From NCBI GenBank assembly GCA_036756425.1, contig DAIOLC010000001.1:62001-126000 (forward strand): a stretch of 64,000 nucleotides of DNA, in the 5' to 3' direction. Positions 16,172 to 24,662 of this stretch are shown here, piece by piece. The stretch comes from UBA6115 sp012514225 (GTDB lineage: Bacteria > Bacillota > Clostridia > Christensenellales > Aristaeellaceae). Position 1 is the first letter of the stretch; every line of letters begins with the position of its first letter. The notes below the pieces were generated by a model that searched no databases, was not told where the DNA came from, and saw only the letters and a program-made list of their open reading frames with translations. The translations under genes were made by a program, and so were the position numbers.

Positions 16172-17688
16172 AGAAATCCCTCGCCGCGCTGCTGCTTGCC
16201 ATTCTCGCCCTGTCTTATTTGTCGCCCGCGCTTTCCAACGCGACAGATGGAATGGAAATGTCCATGATGGGCTTCGAGCCGCCGGACAGCGGGCGCGTCT
16301 GGGGAGAGAACCTCTTCTTCAGCCGCATGGAGGAAAAGACCGGGCTGCGCTTCCGGTTTTCGCAATTCTCCGACGCCGGGGACTACCGTGTCGCGCTGGA
16401 CGCGCTGAAAACGGGGGACAGGCCCCTGCCGGACGTCCTGTTCAAGGCGCGGCTGACGCCCGCAGACGCGCGGGAACTGTACGAAGCCGGCGTGCTGACG
16501 GACCTGGCCCCCCTCCTGCAGCGATACGCCCCCGCGTTCCATGCGCGGCTGAACAGCGACCCGGACCTGGCGCGCGCCGTCACGCTGGCGGGCGGCGCGA
16601 TTCCGGCGCTGCCCCATTTGTCCGAAATCCCGGCGCAAAACGTGCTGTGGGTCAACCGGGAATGGCTGGAGCGCCTGAACCTGGACCTGCCTGAAACGGT
16701 GGAGGACCTGCGCCTTGCGCTGGAGGCGTTCCGGGGGCGCGACCCAAACAGGAACGGCCGCGCGGACGAGATTCCGCTGAGTTTCCAGGGCGCCTATGAC
16801 CTCAAATACCTGGCGCACGCCTGGGGCTTCGCGGCGAACGATTTCAACGTCTTCGTCAAAGACGGCGCTGTGCGCTTTATGCCGCTGGAGGAAGGGTTCC
16901 GGCCTTTTGTCCGCTGGCTGCGGGACGCCTGGGATGCGGGGCTGCTGGACCCGAACGCATTTTCCGGCCTGGACGCCGCCCGCCGCCAGAGCGAACCGAA
17001 GGCGGCCAACCGGCTGGGCGCCTTCTTCGCGCCCAGCCCGGTGCACCTGGTGCCGGTGGAGTGGGCGGGGCAATACGCCGCCCTGCCGCCGATTCCCCAT
17101 GAGGGCAAGGTCGTGTACCGCACCGTCGCCAGCCCCGTCTTCTATGGGGCCTTCGCGGTGACGACCGCCTGCCCGGACATCGGGCGCGCGCTCTCCTGGG
17201 CGGACAACCTGTATACGCCGGAAGGCGCCATCCTGGCCGCCGTGGGCGCGGAAGGCGCGGATTACGTGATGGACGGCGACGGCACCTGGCGGCTGCTGCA
17301 GGAAGGGCAGGGGGAAGGCTATCTCGCCCGCTCGGTCATCGCCACCGATTATTCCGCGCCCGGCGTCTCCCCGGACGCGTTCTTCCGGCAGTTTACCGAC
17401 CCGATGGTCAAATCCCTGGGCGAACAGGCGGACGGAGTCGCCGCGGCGGCGAAAGACCCCTTCCCGCCCTTTGCCTTAAGCCGCGCGCAGGAGAAGGAAA
17501 TCGGCCCGCTCCAGGCGGTTCTGGGGCGTTACGTGGACGAGTCCCTCGCGCGTTTCGTCACCGGGGAGTGGCAGGCGACGGAGGAGCAGTTCGACGCGTT
17601 CGAAGCGGGCCTGGGGGAGCGCGGCGTTGACCGCTTTGTCGCCTTCTGGCAGCGGATTTATGATGGGGGAACGAGCGATGCGGATTGA
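16168..17688 (+). CDS. Extracellular solute-binding protein (family 1-like), orphan
   Basis: This 506-aa protein starts at a TTG with SD GGAGG and an N-terminal signal sequence (KKSLAALLLAILALSYLSPALSNA) lacking a lipobox cysteine, so it is secreted or anchored by its uncleaved signal. The body resembles sugar ABC-transporter binding proteins of the LplA/family-1 type, including an EF-hand-like calcium loop DPNRNGRADEIPLSF near residue 193. No permease or ATPase gene is adjacent, which is unusual. It sits between TraX (4-bp overlap) and a galactokinase-like gene (11-bp overlap), suggesting one operon for a surface glycan or sugar. Ligand unknown. Confidence 0.75.
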   Translation: MKKSLAALLLAILALSYLSPALSNATDGMEMSMMGFEPPDSGRVWGENLFFSRMEEKTGLRFRFSQFSDAGDYRVALDALKTGDRPLPDVLFKARLTPADARELYEAGVLTDLAPLLQRYAPAFHARLNSDPDLARAVTLAGGAIPALPHLSEIPAQNVLWVNREWLERLNLDLPETVEDLRLALEAFRGRDPNRNGRADEIPLSFQGAYDLKYLAHAWGFAANDFNVFVKDGAVRFMPLEEGFRPFVRWLRDAWDAGLLDPNAFSGLDAARRQSEPKAANRLGAFFAPSPVHLVPVEWAGQYAALPPIPHEGKVVYRTVASPVFYGAFAVTTACPDIGRALSWADNLYTPEGAILAAVGAEGADYVMDGDGTWRLLQEGQGEGYLARSVIATDYSAPGVSPDAFFRQFTDPMVKSLGEQADGVAAAAKDPFPPFALSRAQEKEIGPLQAVLGRYVDESLARFVTGEWQATEEQFDAFEAGLGERGVDRFVAFWQRIYDGGTSDAD

Positions 17689-18946
17689 TGCGGCCAAGGA
17701 ATGGCTGGCCTCTGCGCAAGGGCGGGCGAGGCTTTCCTCCCTCTACGGCCCTGGCGGGGGAGGGGCGGAACGGTACGCCGCGCTGCTGGAGGAATACCGC
17801 CGGCATTTCCCGGAGCCCGCGCGGCTGGTGATGGCCTGCGCCCCGGGCAGGGCGGAAATCCTGGGAAACCATACCGACCACAACCACGGCAAGGTGCTGG
17901 CGGCCGCGGTCAGCCTGGACGCGGCGGCGGTGTTTTCCCCGCGGGAGGATTTGCGCGTCCGGCTGTTCAGCGAGGGGTACCCGCCCCTGTCGCTGGACTT
18001 GTCCAGCCTGTCCGCAGACCCGGCGGAAGCCGCCATGACGGCCTCCCTGGTCCGCGGCGTCGCCGCGGGGCTCAAACTGCGGGGCAGGCCGTACGGGGGC
18101 TTCGACGCCGTCGTGTCGTCCCGGGTGTTTTCCGGCTCCGGGCTATCATCCTCCGCGTCCTTTGAGGTGCTCATGTGCGCGGTACAGGACGCGCTCTACG
18201 GCGGCAATTCGCTGGACCCCGTCACCCGCGCGCAGGTCGGCCAGCATGCGGAAAACGCGCATTTCATGAAGCCCAGCGGCCTGATGGACCAGATGGCCTC
18301 CTCCTTCGGCGGGTTCATCGCCATCGACTTCCGGAATCCCCAGCCTTTGGTGGAATCGCTGCCGTCCTCCTTTTCAGGCGCGGGCCACGCGATGGTCATC
18401 GTCGACACCGGCAGCAGCCACGGCGACCTGACGGACGCTTACAGCTCCATCCCCCTGGAAATGAAGGCGGCGGCCGGGACGATGGGGGGCCGGGTGCTGC
18501 GGGACGTGCCGTACGCGGTTTTTCTGGAGAATCTGCCGGAGGTCCGGGCGAAGGCTGGGGACCGCGCCTGCCAGCGGGCGATGCACTTCTATCAGGAAAA
18601 CCGGCGTGTGGACCTGGCGGCGGCGGCGCTCAAGGCGGGCGATTTCGAGGGTTTCCTGGCCGCGGTCAACGCCTCCGGGCTGTCCTCCTGGACGCTGCTG
18701 CAGAACATCAGCGTCGGCGCGCGGGAGCAGCCGCTGGCGCTGGCCCTGGCGCGCGCGCAGGAGCTGCTGCAGGGGAAGGGCGCCTGCCGCGTACACGGCG
18801 GGGGCTTCGCGGGCACGACGCTCAACTTCGTCCCCCGGGGAACGCTGCCCGGTTTCGTCCTGGGGATGGAGGCAATTTTCGGCGCCGGATGCTGCCACGA
18901 GCTGGACGTCCGCAGCGAGGGGCCCGCCGTTTTGTTTTCCGCTTGA
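17678..18946 (+). CDS. Galactokinase-like GHMP kinase
   Basis: This 422-aa protein shows the three GHMP motifs: the substrate loop GRAEILGNHTDHNHGKVLA (about residue 64), the ATP loop SGSGLSSSASFEVL, and the C-terminal GACRVHGGGFAGTTL. It matches galactokinase in length and order, but the canonical GRxNLIGEHTDYN has become GRAEILGNHTDHN, so the sugar could be a derivative rather than galactose. The start at 17678 overlaps the solute-binding gene by 11 bp. Other Leloir genes (galT, galE) are not in the window. Confidence 0.8.
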   Translation: MRIDAAKEWLASAQGRARLSSLYGPGGGGAERYAALLEEYRRHFPEPARLVMACAPGRAEILGNHTDHNHGKVLAAAVSLDAAAVFSPREDLRVRLFSEGYPPLSLDLSSLSADPAEAAMTASLVRGVAAGLKLRGRPYGGFDAVVSSRVFSGSGLSSSASFEVLMCAVQDALYGGNSLDPVTRAQVGQHAENAHFMKPSGLMDQMASSFGGFIAIDFRNPQPLVESLPSSFSGAGHAMVIVDTGSSHGDLTDAYSSIPLEMKAAAGTMGGRVLRDVPYAVFLENLPEVRAKAGDRACQRAMHFYQENRRVDLAAAALKAGDFEGFLAAVNASGLSSWTLLQNISVGAREQPLALALARAQELLQGKGACRVHGGGFAGTTLNFVPRGTLPGFVLGMEAIFGAGCCHELDVRSEGPAVLFSA

Positions 18947-18971
18947 CGAAGTGAAGGGGCGGTGCTACATT
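18943..18971 (+). promoter_or_regulatory. Promoter of the FMN-riboswitch operon
   Basis: TTGACG (18943-18948, overlapping the preceding stop codon), 17 nt, TACATT (18966-18971). Predicted transcription start near 18978, just before the riboswitch. Confidence 0.8.
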
Positions 18972-18993
18972 GAACACAGTTGAATACCAAGTG

Positions 18994-19097
18994 TCTTCGG
19001 GGCGGGGTGAGATTCCCCACCGGCGGTAAAGCCCGCGAGCCATCAGGCTGACATGGTGAGATTCCATGGCCGACAGTACAGTCTGGATGAGAGAAGA
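18994..19097 (+). ncRNA. FMN (RFN) riboswitch aptamer
   Basis: The closing stem TCTTC (18994-18998)/GAAGA (19093-19097) encloses the classical RFN conserved blocks: GGGGCGGGGTGAGATTCCCC, CACCGGCGGTAAAGCCCGCG, a variable stem, GGTGAGATTCC, GGCCGACAGTACAGTCTGGA and the final TGAGAGAAGA. This match to the FMN aptamer is unambiguous. FMN binding normally turns expression off. It precedes a riboflavin transporter gene, the expected target. Confidence 0.97.
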
Positions 19098-19112
19098 CAG
19101 GCCATGCGCCAT

Positions 19113-19142
19113 GATTCGCCCCGGGAATGCCTGGGGCGAATC
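19113..19142 (+). promoter_or_regulatory. Hairpin of the FMN-riboswitch expression platform
   Basis: A perfect 10-bp stem, GATTCGCCCC (19113-19122) with GGGGCGAATC (19133-19142), lies between the aptamer and the SD GGAGG (19150-19154). It is followed by GTTGATT rather than a run of U, so it is either an atypical terminator or part of translational control. Confidence 0.6.
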
Positions 19143-19162
19143 GTTGATTGGAGGGCTTCCAG

Positions 19163-19759
19163 ATGTCAAGCAGAAACCGGACCGTTTCCCTGACCTACGC
19201 CGCGCTGATGACCGCGCTGGCAATCATCCTGAGCTATTTCCCGGAAATCCCGCTGGCCTTCTTCGCACCGTGGCTGAAGCTGGACTTTTCCTTCACCCCC
19301 CTGCTGCTGCTGGGGTTCTCGGAAGGCCCCGCCATTATGTCGCTGGCCCTGGTTATCACCAATGCCGTCCATATCCTGGGCGGGACGACCGGGGGCGTTG
19401 GGGAGCTGGCCAACGTTATCATCGGGCTGTCCTTCCTGTTGCCGCCTGTCCTCCTCTACAAAAAGGCGCGCACCCGCGGCAACGCGCTGCTGGGCATGGG
19501 CGTTGGCACCCTGCTGATGGCGCTGGCGGGCGTCCTCGCCAACCGCTTCCTGTTGCTGCCCACCTATTTCGGCCCGGCCTTCGAGCAGGTGATGGCAGGC
19601 ATGGGGTTAAACCTGAACGGCTATCTCTTTGGCGGCATCGTGCCTTTCAACCTCATCAAAGGCGTCCTCAACGGCGCGCTGACCTTTACCCTTTACAAGC
19701 GGATGTCATCCATCCTCAAGGAAGCGGAGCACGATGCCGAGTCTTCTGTCCCGCAGTAA
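19163..19759 (+). CDS. ribU: Riboflavin ECF transporter S component
   Basis: This 198-aa membrane protein has about six helices and the ECF S-component features TYAALMTALAIILSYFP near the N-terminus, a FSFTPLLLLGF segment, and NLIKGVLNGALTFTLYK near the C-terminus. The upstream FMN riboswitch identifies the ligand class as riboflavin/FMN. The EcfT/EcfA energising module is not in this window and is presumably shared. ATG 19163 follows GGAGGGCTTCCAG. Its 3' end overlaps tsaE by 26 bp. Confidence 0.88.
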   Translation: MSSRNRTVSLTYAALMTALAIILSYFPEIPLAFFAPWLKLDFSFTPLLLLGFSEGPAIMSLALVITNAVHILGGTTGGVGELANVIIGLSFLLPPVLLYKKARTRGNALLGMGVGTLLMALAGVLANRFLLLPTYFGPAFEQVMAGMGLNLNGYLFGGIVPFNLIKGVLNGALTFTLYKRMSSILKEAEHDAESSVPQ

Positions 19760-20207
19760 AACGGACACGCGGGCCCTCGGCCGCGCGCTCGCCGGGCATC
19801 TGAAACCGGGCGACGTCGTGCTGCTGTCCGGCCCCCTGGGCGCCGGCAAGAGCGAGCTGGCGCGCGGCGTCGCGCGCGGGCTGGGGGTTTCGGAGCCTGT
19901 CACCAGCCCCACCTTTACCCTGCTGAACGTCTATGAGTCGGGGCGGCTGACCCTGCACCATTTCGACTGGTACCGCATCCGGGACCCGGAGGAACTGCCT
20001 GCCGCCGGGCTGGACGAGCTCATCCGGGGCGACTGGGTTACGCTGATTGAATGGCACGAGCGCGCGGAGGACCTGCTGCCGGCGGATTGTCTGGAGATTA
20101 TGCTACGCCCTACCGGGGAGGAAACGCGGGAAATCACGCTGTCCGGCCGGGGCGGCTTCCCGGTTCCCGAAATTCAGCAAAGCATCATGGGAGGCGAGGC
20201 AACGTGA
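19734..20207 (+). CDS. tsaE: tRNA t6A biosynthesis ATPase TsaE
   Basis: This 157-aa P-loop protein is needed with TsaB, TsaD and TsaC to make N6-threonylcarbamoyladenosine (t6A37) in ANN-decoding tRNAs. Motifs: SGPLGAGKSELARGVARGLG (Walker A, near residue 32), VTSPTFTLLNVYE and HHFDWYRIRDPEEL, with IEWHER near the end, all characteristic of TsaE/YjeE. The start lies inside ribU (26-bp overlap) and the stop overlaps the tsaB GTG (GTGA). It is therefore probably cotranscribed with ribU from the FMN-riboswitch promoter. Confidence 0.95.
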   Translation: MPSLLSRSKTDTRALGRALAGHLKPGDVVLLSGPLGAGKSELARGVARGLGVSEPVTSPTFTLLNVYESGRLTLHHFDWYRIRDPEELPAAGLDELIRGDWVTLIEWHERAEDLLPADCLEIMLRPTGEETREITLSGRGGFPVPEIQQSIMGGEAT

Positions 20208-20896
20208 ACATCCTTGCGCTGGATACCTCTGGGCCCGCCTGCAGCGTCGCGGTGCTGCGGGACGGGACACTGGCCTACGAGGCCCGCGCCGTCAACCGGA
20301 AAACGCATTCCCGCAGCCTGATGCCCATGGTCCGGGAGGCGCTGGAGCGTGCGGGGCTGGAGGCGAAGGATGTATCCCTCGTCTCGGCGGTGGTCGGGCC
20401 GGGCTCCTTCACCGGGGTGCGCATCGCGGTGGCCGCCGCCCAGGGCATGGCGAGGGGCCTGGGTGTGCCCTGCCTTCCGGTCAACGCGCTGGAGGCGATG
20501 GCCGCGTCCTGCCAGTTGGGAGACGGGGAAGTCGTCTGCCCCATCCGCGACGCGCGGGGCGGCCAGGTCTACGGCGCGGCCTTCCGGGGCGGAATCCGCC
20601 TGATACAGGACGCCGCGCTCCCGCTTGCGGAATTCCTGGCGATGGTGGAACCGCTGGGGAAGCGGCTATACTTTCTGGGGGACGGGGTCGCGCCATCGAA
20701 AGCGGCAATCGGTCAGGCGCTCGGCGCCCGCGCCCGCTTCGCGCCCGCACACGGGACGCTGCCCGGCGCCGCGGCGGCGGCGCTCATCGCCCATCTTCAC
20801 CCGGAGCGCGCGGTTGCGCCGGGCGAACTGCTGCCGGTCTACCTGCGCGCCCCCCAGGCGGAGCGTGCCAGGGCACAGTCAAATGGACGGGATTGA
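20204..20896 (+). CDS. tsaB: tRNA t6A biosynthesis protein TsaB
   Basis: This 230-aa ASKHA-fold protein is the partner of TsaD. It starts NILALDTSGPACSVAVL and has the TsaB stretch VVGPGSFTGVRIAVAAAQG (about residue 66), with a short C-terminal half compared with TsaD. GTG start with SD GGGAGG, overlapping the tsaE stop (GTGA). The following rimI gene overlaps by 14 bp, giving the common tsaE-tsaB-rimI order. Confidence 0.95.
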   Translation: MNILALDTSGPACSVAVLRDGTLAYEARAVNRKTHSRSLMPMVREALERAGLEAKDVSLVSAVVGPGSFTGVRIAVAAAQGMARGLGVPCLPVNALEAMAASCQLGDGEVVCPIRDARGGQVYGAAFRGGIRLIQDAALPLAEFLAMVEPLGKRLYFLGDGVAPSKAAIGQALGARARFAPAHGTLPGAAAAALIAHLHPERAVAPGELLPVYLRAPQAERARAQSNGRD

Positions 20897-21377
20897 ATTG
20901 AGGCGCATGACCGCGGCGGACGCCGCCGGGGTCGCGCTGCTGGAGAAGCGGATTTTCGCGCATCCCTGGTCGGAGGCGGACTTTCTCTACGAGATGGAGC
21001 AAAACCCTGTCGCCCGGTACCTTGTGGCGACCCGCGGCGGGGCGTTGGTGGGCTTCGCCGGCGCGCACGTGATCCTGGACGAAGGCCACGTCACCAACGT
21101 GGCGGTCGCGCCGGAGGAGCGGGGCAGGGGCGCCGGGCGGGCGCTGATGCAGGGCCTCATGCAGTATGCGTCCAACCTGGGCGCCCGCTACCTGACGCTG
21201 GAGGTGCGCGCCTCAAACGCGACCGCCATCGCGCTGTATACGAGCCTTGGATTTCTCAGGGTGTCCGTCCGGAAAAAGTATTACGGGGACAACGGGGAGG
21301 ACGCCCTGCTGATGGTCTGCGACCGCCTGCCCCCGGTCCAGGACGGCTTCGCGGAGGCGGAGACGGTTTTTCTCTGA
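20883..21377 (+). CDS. rimI: Ribosomal protein bS18 N-acetyltransferase RimI-like (GNAT)
   Basis: This 164-aa GNAT protein has IFAHPWSEADF near residue 22 and the acetyl-CoA loop VAPEERGRGAGRALMQG near 80, then the RASNATAIALYTSLGF motif of RimI. RimI acetylates the N-terminal alanine of S18. Gene order after tsaB is the usual one in bacteria and supports the name. The start ATG 20883 lies within tsaB; no strong SD, consistent with coupled translation. Confidence 0.88.
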   Translation: MDGIELRRMTAADAAGVALLEKRIFAHPWSEADFLYEMEQNPVARYLVATRGGALVGFAGAHVILDEGHVTNVAVAPEERGRGAGRALMQGLMQYASNLGARYLTLEVRASNATAIALYTSLGFLRVSVRKKYYGDNGEDALLMVCDRLPPVQDGFAEAETVFL

Positions 21378-21381
21378 CGGA

Positions 21382-22494
21382 TTACTGTTCCTGCCTCATG
21401 ACCAGGAACTCGCACTCGATCCGCCCGTTGTACAGCCGCCTGCGGCTGTTCGCTTTTCTGCCCGCCTGGCGCTCGAAGGCGGGGTCGGCGGTGATGGCGC
21501 ACAGCGTCGCGCCCGGGTGCCCGGCCAGCAGCCGCCCCAGCGCGGCGGCAATCTGCGCGGATTTCTTCCGGTCGCCCAGCCGCTCCCCATAGGGCGGGTT
21601 GGTCAGGAAGCAGGGCGCCTTTTCGCCCAGCCGCACCTCCCGCACATCCTTCTGCTCAACGTGAACCAGCCCCTCCAGCCCCGCCTGCCGCAGGTGCCTG
21701 GCGCAAAGCTTCAGCGCCTCCGGGTCCAGGTCGCTGCCCCGGATTCCGGCGATTTCCTCTTTCCGGTACCGCGCCCGCGCCTCCCGGCGCAACCTGTCCG
21801 CGGCCTGGGCGCTGAAGCCCGCCCACCGCTCCATCGCGAACCGCCTGTCCAGGCCTGGCGCGCGGCCGGACGCCAGGAAGGCCGCCTCGATCAGCAGCGT
21901 CCCCGTCCCGCAGCAGGGGTCATACAAGGGCACGCCCGGCTTCCAGGGGGAGAGGCGGACCAGCGCGGCGGCCAGGGTTTCCCGCAGGGGCGCTTCCCCG
22001 ACCCAGGTGCGGTAGCCCCTTTTGTTGAGCGCGTCCCCGGAGGCGTCCAGCGTCACCCGGGCGACGTCCCGGTGCAGGGTCACGCTGACGGGGTAGACGG
22101 CGCCTGTTTCAGGGAGCCAGTCCTGCATGTATTTTTCCGTCAGTTTCCGGGCAATGGCTTTCTTTGCGATGCGCTGGCAGTCGCTCACGCTCATCAGCTG
22201 GCTGCGCACGCAGTTGCCGCTGACGGGGAAGGCCGCGTCGCGCGGCAGGAGCTCCCCCCAGGGCAGCGAATGGACGAAATCGAACAGCTCCTCGAAGCGA
22301 TTGACCGGCCGTTCGCCCAGCACCATCAGCACACGGTCGGCGCAGGCCAGCCAGAGGTTGGCCCGGAACGCGCCTTCCGGGTCCGCCTCGAAACGCGCCC
22401 CGCCCTGGCCGGCTGACGCCTTGAAGCCCAGCTGTTCCAGTTCCTTTTTGACCAGGCCCTCCAGGCCGAAGGCGGCCGTCGCCATCCATTCCAT
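21382..22494 (-). CDS. THUMP-domain 23S rRNA methyltransferase (RlmL N-half/YpsC type)
   Basis: This 370-aa protein has an N-terminal ferredoxin-like/THUMP region (residues 1-150) and a Rossmann methyltransferase domain. The latter shows YDPCCGTGTLLIEAAFLASG (SAM motif I, about residue 190), GSDLDPEALKLC and the catalytic TNPPYGERL motif of N2-guanine methyltransferases. It corresponds to the RlmL m2G2445 half, known as YpsC in Bacillus. ATG 22494 is preferred over GTG 22503 because the SD GAGGTGA then has normal spacing. It converges on rimI with 4 nt between stops and has a TATAAT -10 (22515-22520). Confidence 0.88.
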   Translation of the reverse strand: MEWMATAAFGLEGLVKKELEQLGFKASAGQGGARFEADPEGAFRANLWLACADRVLMVLGERPVNRFEELFDFVHSLPWGELLPRDAAFPVSGNCVRSQLMSVSDCQRIAKKAIARKLTEKYMQDWLPETGAVYPVSVTLHRDVARVTLDASGDALNKRGYRTWVGEAPLRETLAAALVRLSPWKPGVPLYDPCCGTGTLLIEAAFLASGRAPGLDRRFAMERWAGFSAQAADRLRREARARYRKEEIAGIRGSDLDPEALKLCARHLRQAGLEGLVHVEQKDVREVRLGEKAPCFLTNPPYGERLGDRKKSAQIAAALGRLLAGHPGATLCAITADPAFERQAGRKANSRRRLYNGRIECEFLVMRQEQ

Positions 22495-22593
22495 CCCTTT
22501 CACCTCGCCCCGCCATTATACGACATGGCGCTTTTTCAAAAAACCTGTCCGTGAACTCCGGTTTGCGTGTACAATCAAGAAGGAGGGAACGAA

Positions 22594-23766
22594 ATGAGCA
22601 GAGCCGTTTTGATTGTGTTGGATTCCGTCGGCGCGGGCGCGCTGCCCGACGCGGGGAAATACGGGGACGAAGGCGCAAACACCCTGGGGAACACCGTGAA
22701 GGCGACCGGGTTGCGCCTGCCCAACCTGGAGAGGATGGGTCTAGGCGCCATCCCGCAGGCCGCGCTGCCGGAGCATCCGGAGGCCAGGGGGCTCAGCGCC
22801 CGGCTGCGGGAGCGGGCGCCGGGAAAGGATACGACGACCGGCCACTGGGAAATGGCAGGCGTCACGCTGCGCGCGCCTTTCCCCACCTTTCCGGACGGGT
22901 TCCCGGAGGAGCTCATCTCCAGATTCGAGGCAGCCATCGGCACGAAAACCCTGGGAAACTTCGCCGCCAGCGGGACCGCCATCATCCAGCAGCTGGGGGA
23001 AGAGCACGTCAGGACCGGCTATCCCATCGTATACACCTCGGCGGACTCGGTCTTCCAGATCGCCGCACACGAGGAGGTCGTGCCGCTTGTGAAGCTGTAT
23101 GAAATCTGCGAAACCGCGCGGGACCTGCTCACCGGGGAATACGCGGTCGGCCGGGTCATCGCCAGGCCCTTCGTGGGCGGGCGCGCGGGGGAGTTCACGC
23201 GCACGGCGGCGCGGAGGGACTTCTCCCTTCAGCCCCCGGGGTGCACGGTGCTGGACGACCTGAAGTCCGCGGGCAGGGAGGTCGTCGGCATCGGGAAAAT
23301 CGAGGACATCTTCGCCGGACGCGGGCTGACGCAAAGCGACCACGCCGCCGGCAACAAGGCCTGTATCGCGGCGACGCTGCAGGCGCTGGAGCGGCCTTTC
23401 GAGGGGCTGCTCTTCGTCAATCTCGTGGACTTCGACATGGTGCACGGCCACCGGCGGGACGCGGAGAACTACGCCCGCGCCCTGAGGGAGTTTGACGACG
23501 CGCTGCCGGGCATCATGAAAGCCATGAGCCCAGGGGACCTGTTGCTCATCACGGCGGACCACGGCTGCGACCCGACCTTCAAAGGCACGGACCACACGCG
23601 GGAACACGCGCCCCTGCTCGCCTGGAAAAGGGAAACCAGGCGCCACCGCCACCTGGAAGACCGTGAGACCTTCGCGGACATCGCCGCCACAATCGCCGAC
23701 TTTTTCGGGCTCGGGGAACGCTACGGCGCGTCGTCCTTCCTTAAGGAACTGGAGGGTTTGTCATGA
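22594..23766 (+). CDS. deoB: Phosphopentomutase
   Basis: This 390-aa alkaline-phosphatase-fold enzyme interconverts (deoxy)ribose-1- and 5-phosphate in nucleoside salvage. Motifs: VLIVLDSVGAGALPD (metal Asp), KDTTTGHWEMAGV (phosphorylated Thr), NLVDFDMVHGHRRD, and ITADHGCDPTFKGTDHTREH (metal ligands, split ITADHGCDPTF and KGTDHTREH). SD AAGGAGGG. Stop overlaps the punA ATG (ATGA), giving a purine salvage operon; a TACAAT -10 lies at 22570-22575. Confidence 0.96.
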   Translation: MSRAVLIVLDSVGAGALPDAGKYGDEGANTLGNTVKATGLRLPNLERMGLGAIPQAALPEHPEARGLSARLRERAPGKDTTTGHWEMAGVTLRAPFPTFPDGFPEELISRFEAAIGTKTLGNFAASGTAIIQQLGEEHVRTGYPIVYTSADSVFQIAAHEEVVPLVKLYEICETARDLLTGEYAVGRVIARPFVGGRAGEFTRTAARRDFSLQPPGCTVLDDLKSAGREVVGIGKIEDIFAGRGLTQSDHAAGNKACIAATLQALERPFEGLLFVNLVDFDMVHGHRRDAENYARALREFDDALPGIMKAMSPGDLLLITADHGCDPTFKGTDHTREHAPLLAWKRETRRHRHLEDRETFADIAATIADFFGLGERYGASSFLKELEGLS

Positions 23767-24602
23767 CGGAGTACAAGGAAATCAAGCGCGCGGCCGGCAT
23801 CGTGCAGCACAGCTGCGGCCCGGCGGACATCGCCGTCATCCTGGGCAGCGGCCTGGGCGGCTATGAGGAGCAGCTGATGAACCCCGCGGAAATCGAGTAC
23901 GACGACATCCCCGGCTTTCCGCTGTCCACCGTGCCGGGGCATGCGGGCAAGTTCATCGTGGGCACCGTCAGGGACAAGCGGGTGTTGGTGATGTCCGGGC
24001 GCTTCCACAGTTACGAGGGCTACAGCATGGAGAAGGTGACCCTGCCCGTGCGGGTGATGAGCATGATCGGCGTCAAGACGCTCATCGTCACCAACGCCGC
24101 GGGCGCGGTCAACGAGTCCTTCAAGCCCGGGGACCTGGTCATCATCGATGACTACATCAATCTCTCCGGCCGAAACCCCCTGCGGGGGAAAAACCTGGAC
24201 CGCTTCGGCCCCCGCTTTCCGGACATGACCTACGCCTATGACCCGGAGCTGCGGGCGGTCGCGGAGCAGGAGGCGAAAAAGCTGGGCATCGACGTGCGCC
24301 ACGGGGTGTACTGCTGGATGAACGGCCCCAGTTTCGAAACCCCGGCGGAAATCCGTATGGCGCGCATCCTGGGCGCGGACCTGGTCGGCATGTCCACGGT
24401 GCCGGAGACCATCGTCGCCCGGCACTGCGGGATGCGCGTGCTGGGCATCAGCAGCGTCACCAACATGGCCGCCGGGGTGCTGGATACTCCGATCAACCAC
24501 GAGGAGGTGCTGGCGGTGGGCGAGGCCGTCCGCGAGCCCTTCCGCAAGCTGGTCGACGCCGTCATCGATACCATGCCCGAAAGCCCTGTGTTCGAGATGT
24601 GA
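23763..24602 (+). CDS. punA: Purine-nucleoside phosphorylase (trimeric PNP class)
   Basis: This 279-aa protein phosphorolyses inosine/guanosine, producing ribose-1-phosphate for DeoB. Class motifs: VILGSGLGGYEEQL, SGRFHSYEGY (phosphate-binding His), NAAGAVNESFKPGDL, GVYCWMNGPSFETPAE and VGMSTVPETIVARHCGM, then SSVTNMAAGV with the base-contacting Asn. Length is normal. Translation is coupled to deoB (ATGA), and a strong terminator follows. Confidence 0.95.
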   Translation: MTEYKEIKRAAGIVQHSCGPADIAVILGSGLGGYEEQLMNPAEIEYDDIPGFPLSTVPGHAGKFIVGTVRDKRVLVMSGRFHSYEGYSMEKVTLPVRVMSMIGVKTLIVTNAAGAVNESFKPGDLVIIDDYINLSGRNPLRGKNLDRFGPRFPDMTYAYDPELRAVAEQEAKKLGIDVRHGVYCWMNGPSFETPAEIRMARILGADLVGMSTVPETIVARHCGMRVLGISSVTNMAAGVLDTPINHEEVLAVGEAVREPFRKLVDAVIDTMPESPVFEM

Positions 24603-24619
24603 TGAGCCGCCGATACGCC

Positions 24620-24650
24620 AAACGCCCGGGACCATCCCGGGCGTTTGCTT
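24620..24650 (+). terminator. Terminator of deoB-punA
   Basis: An 11-bp perfect stem, AAACGCCCGGG with CCCGGGCGTTT (24620-24630/24636-24646), 5-nt loop, then GCTTT. It lies between convergent punA and pheT and may act in both directions. Confidence 0.85.
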
Positions 24651-24662
24651 TGCCATTTGACG

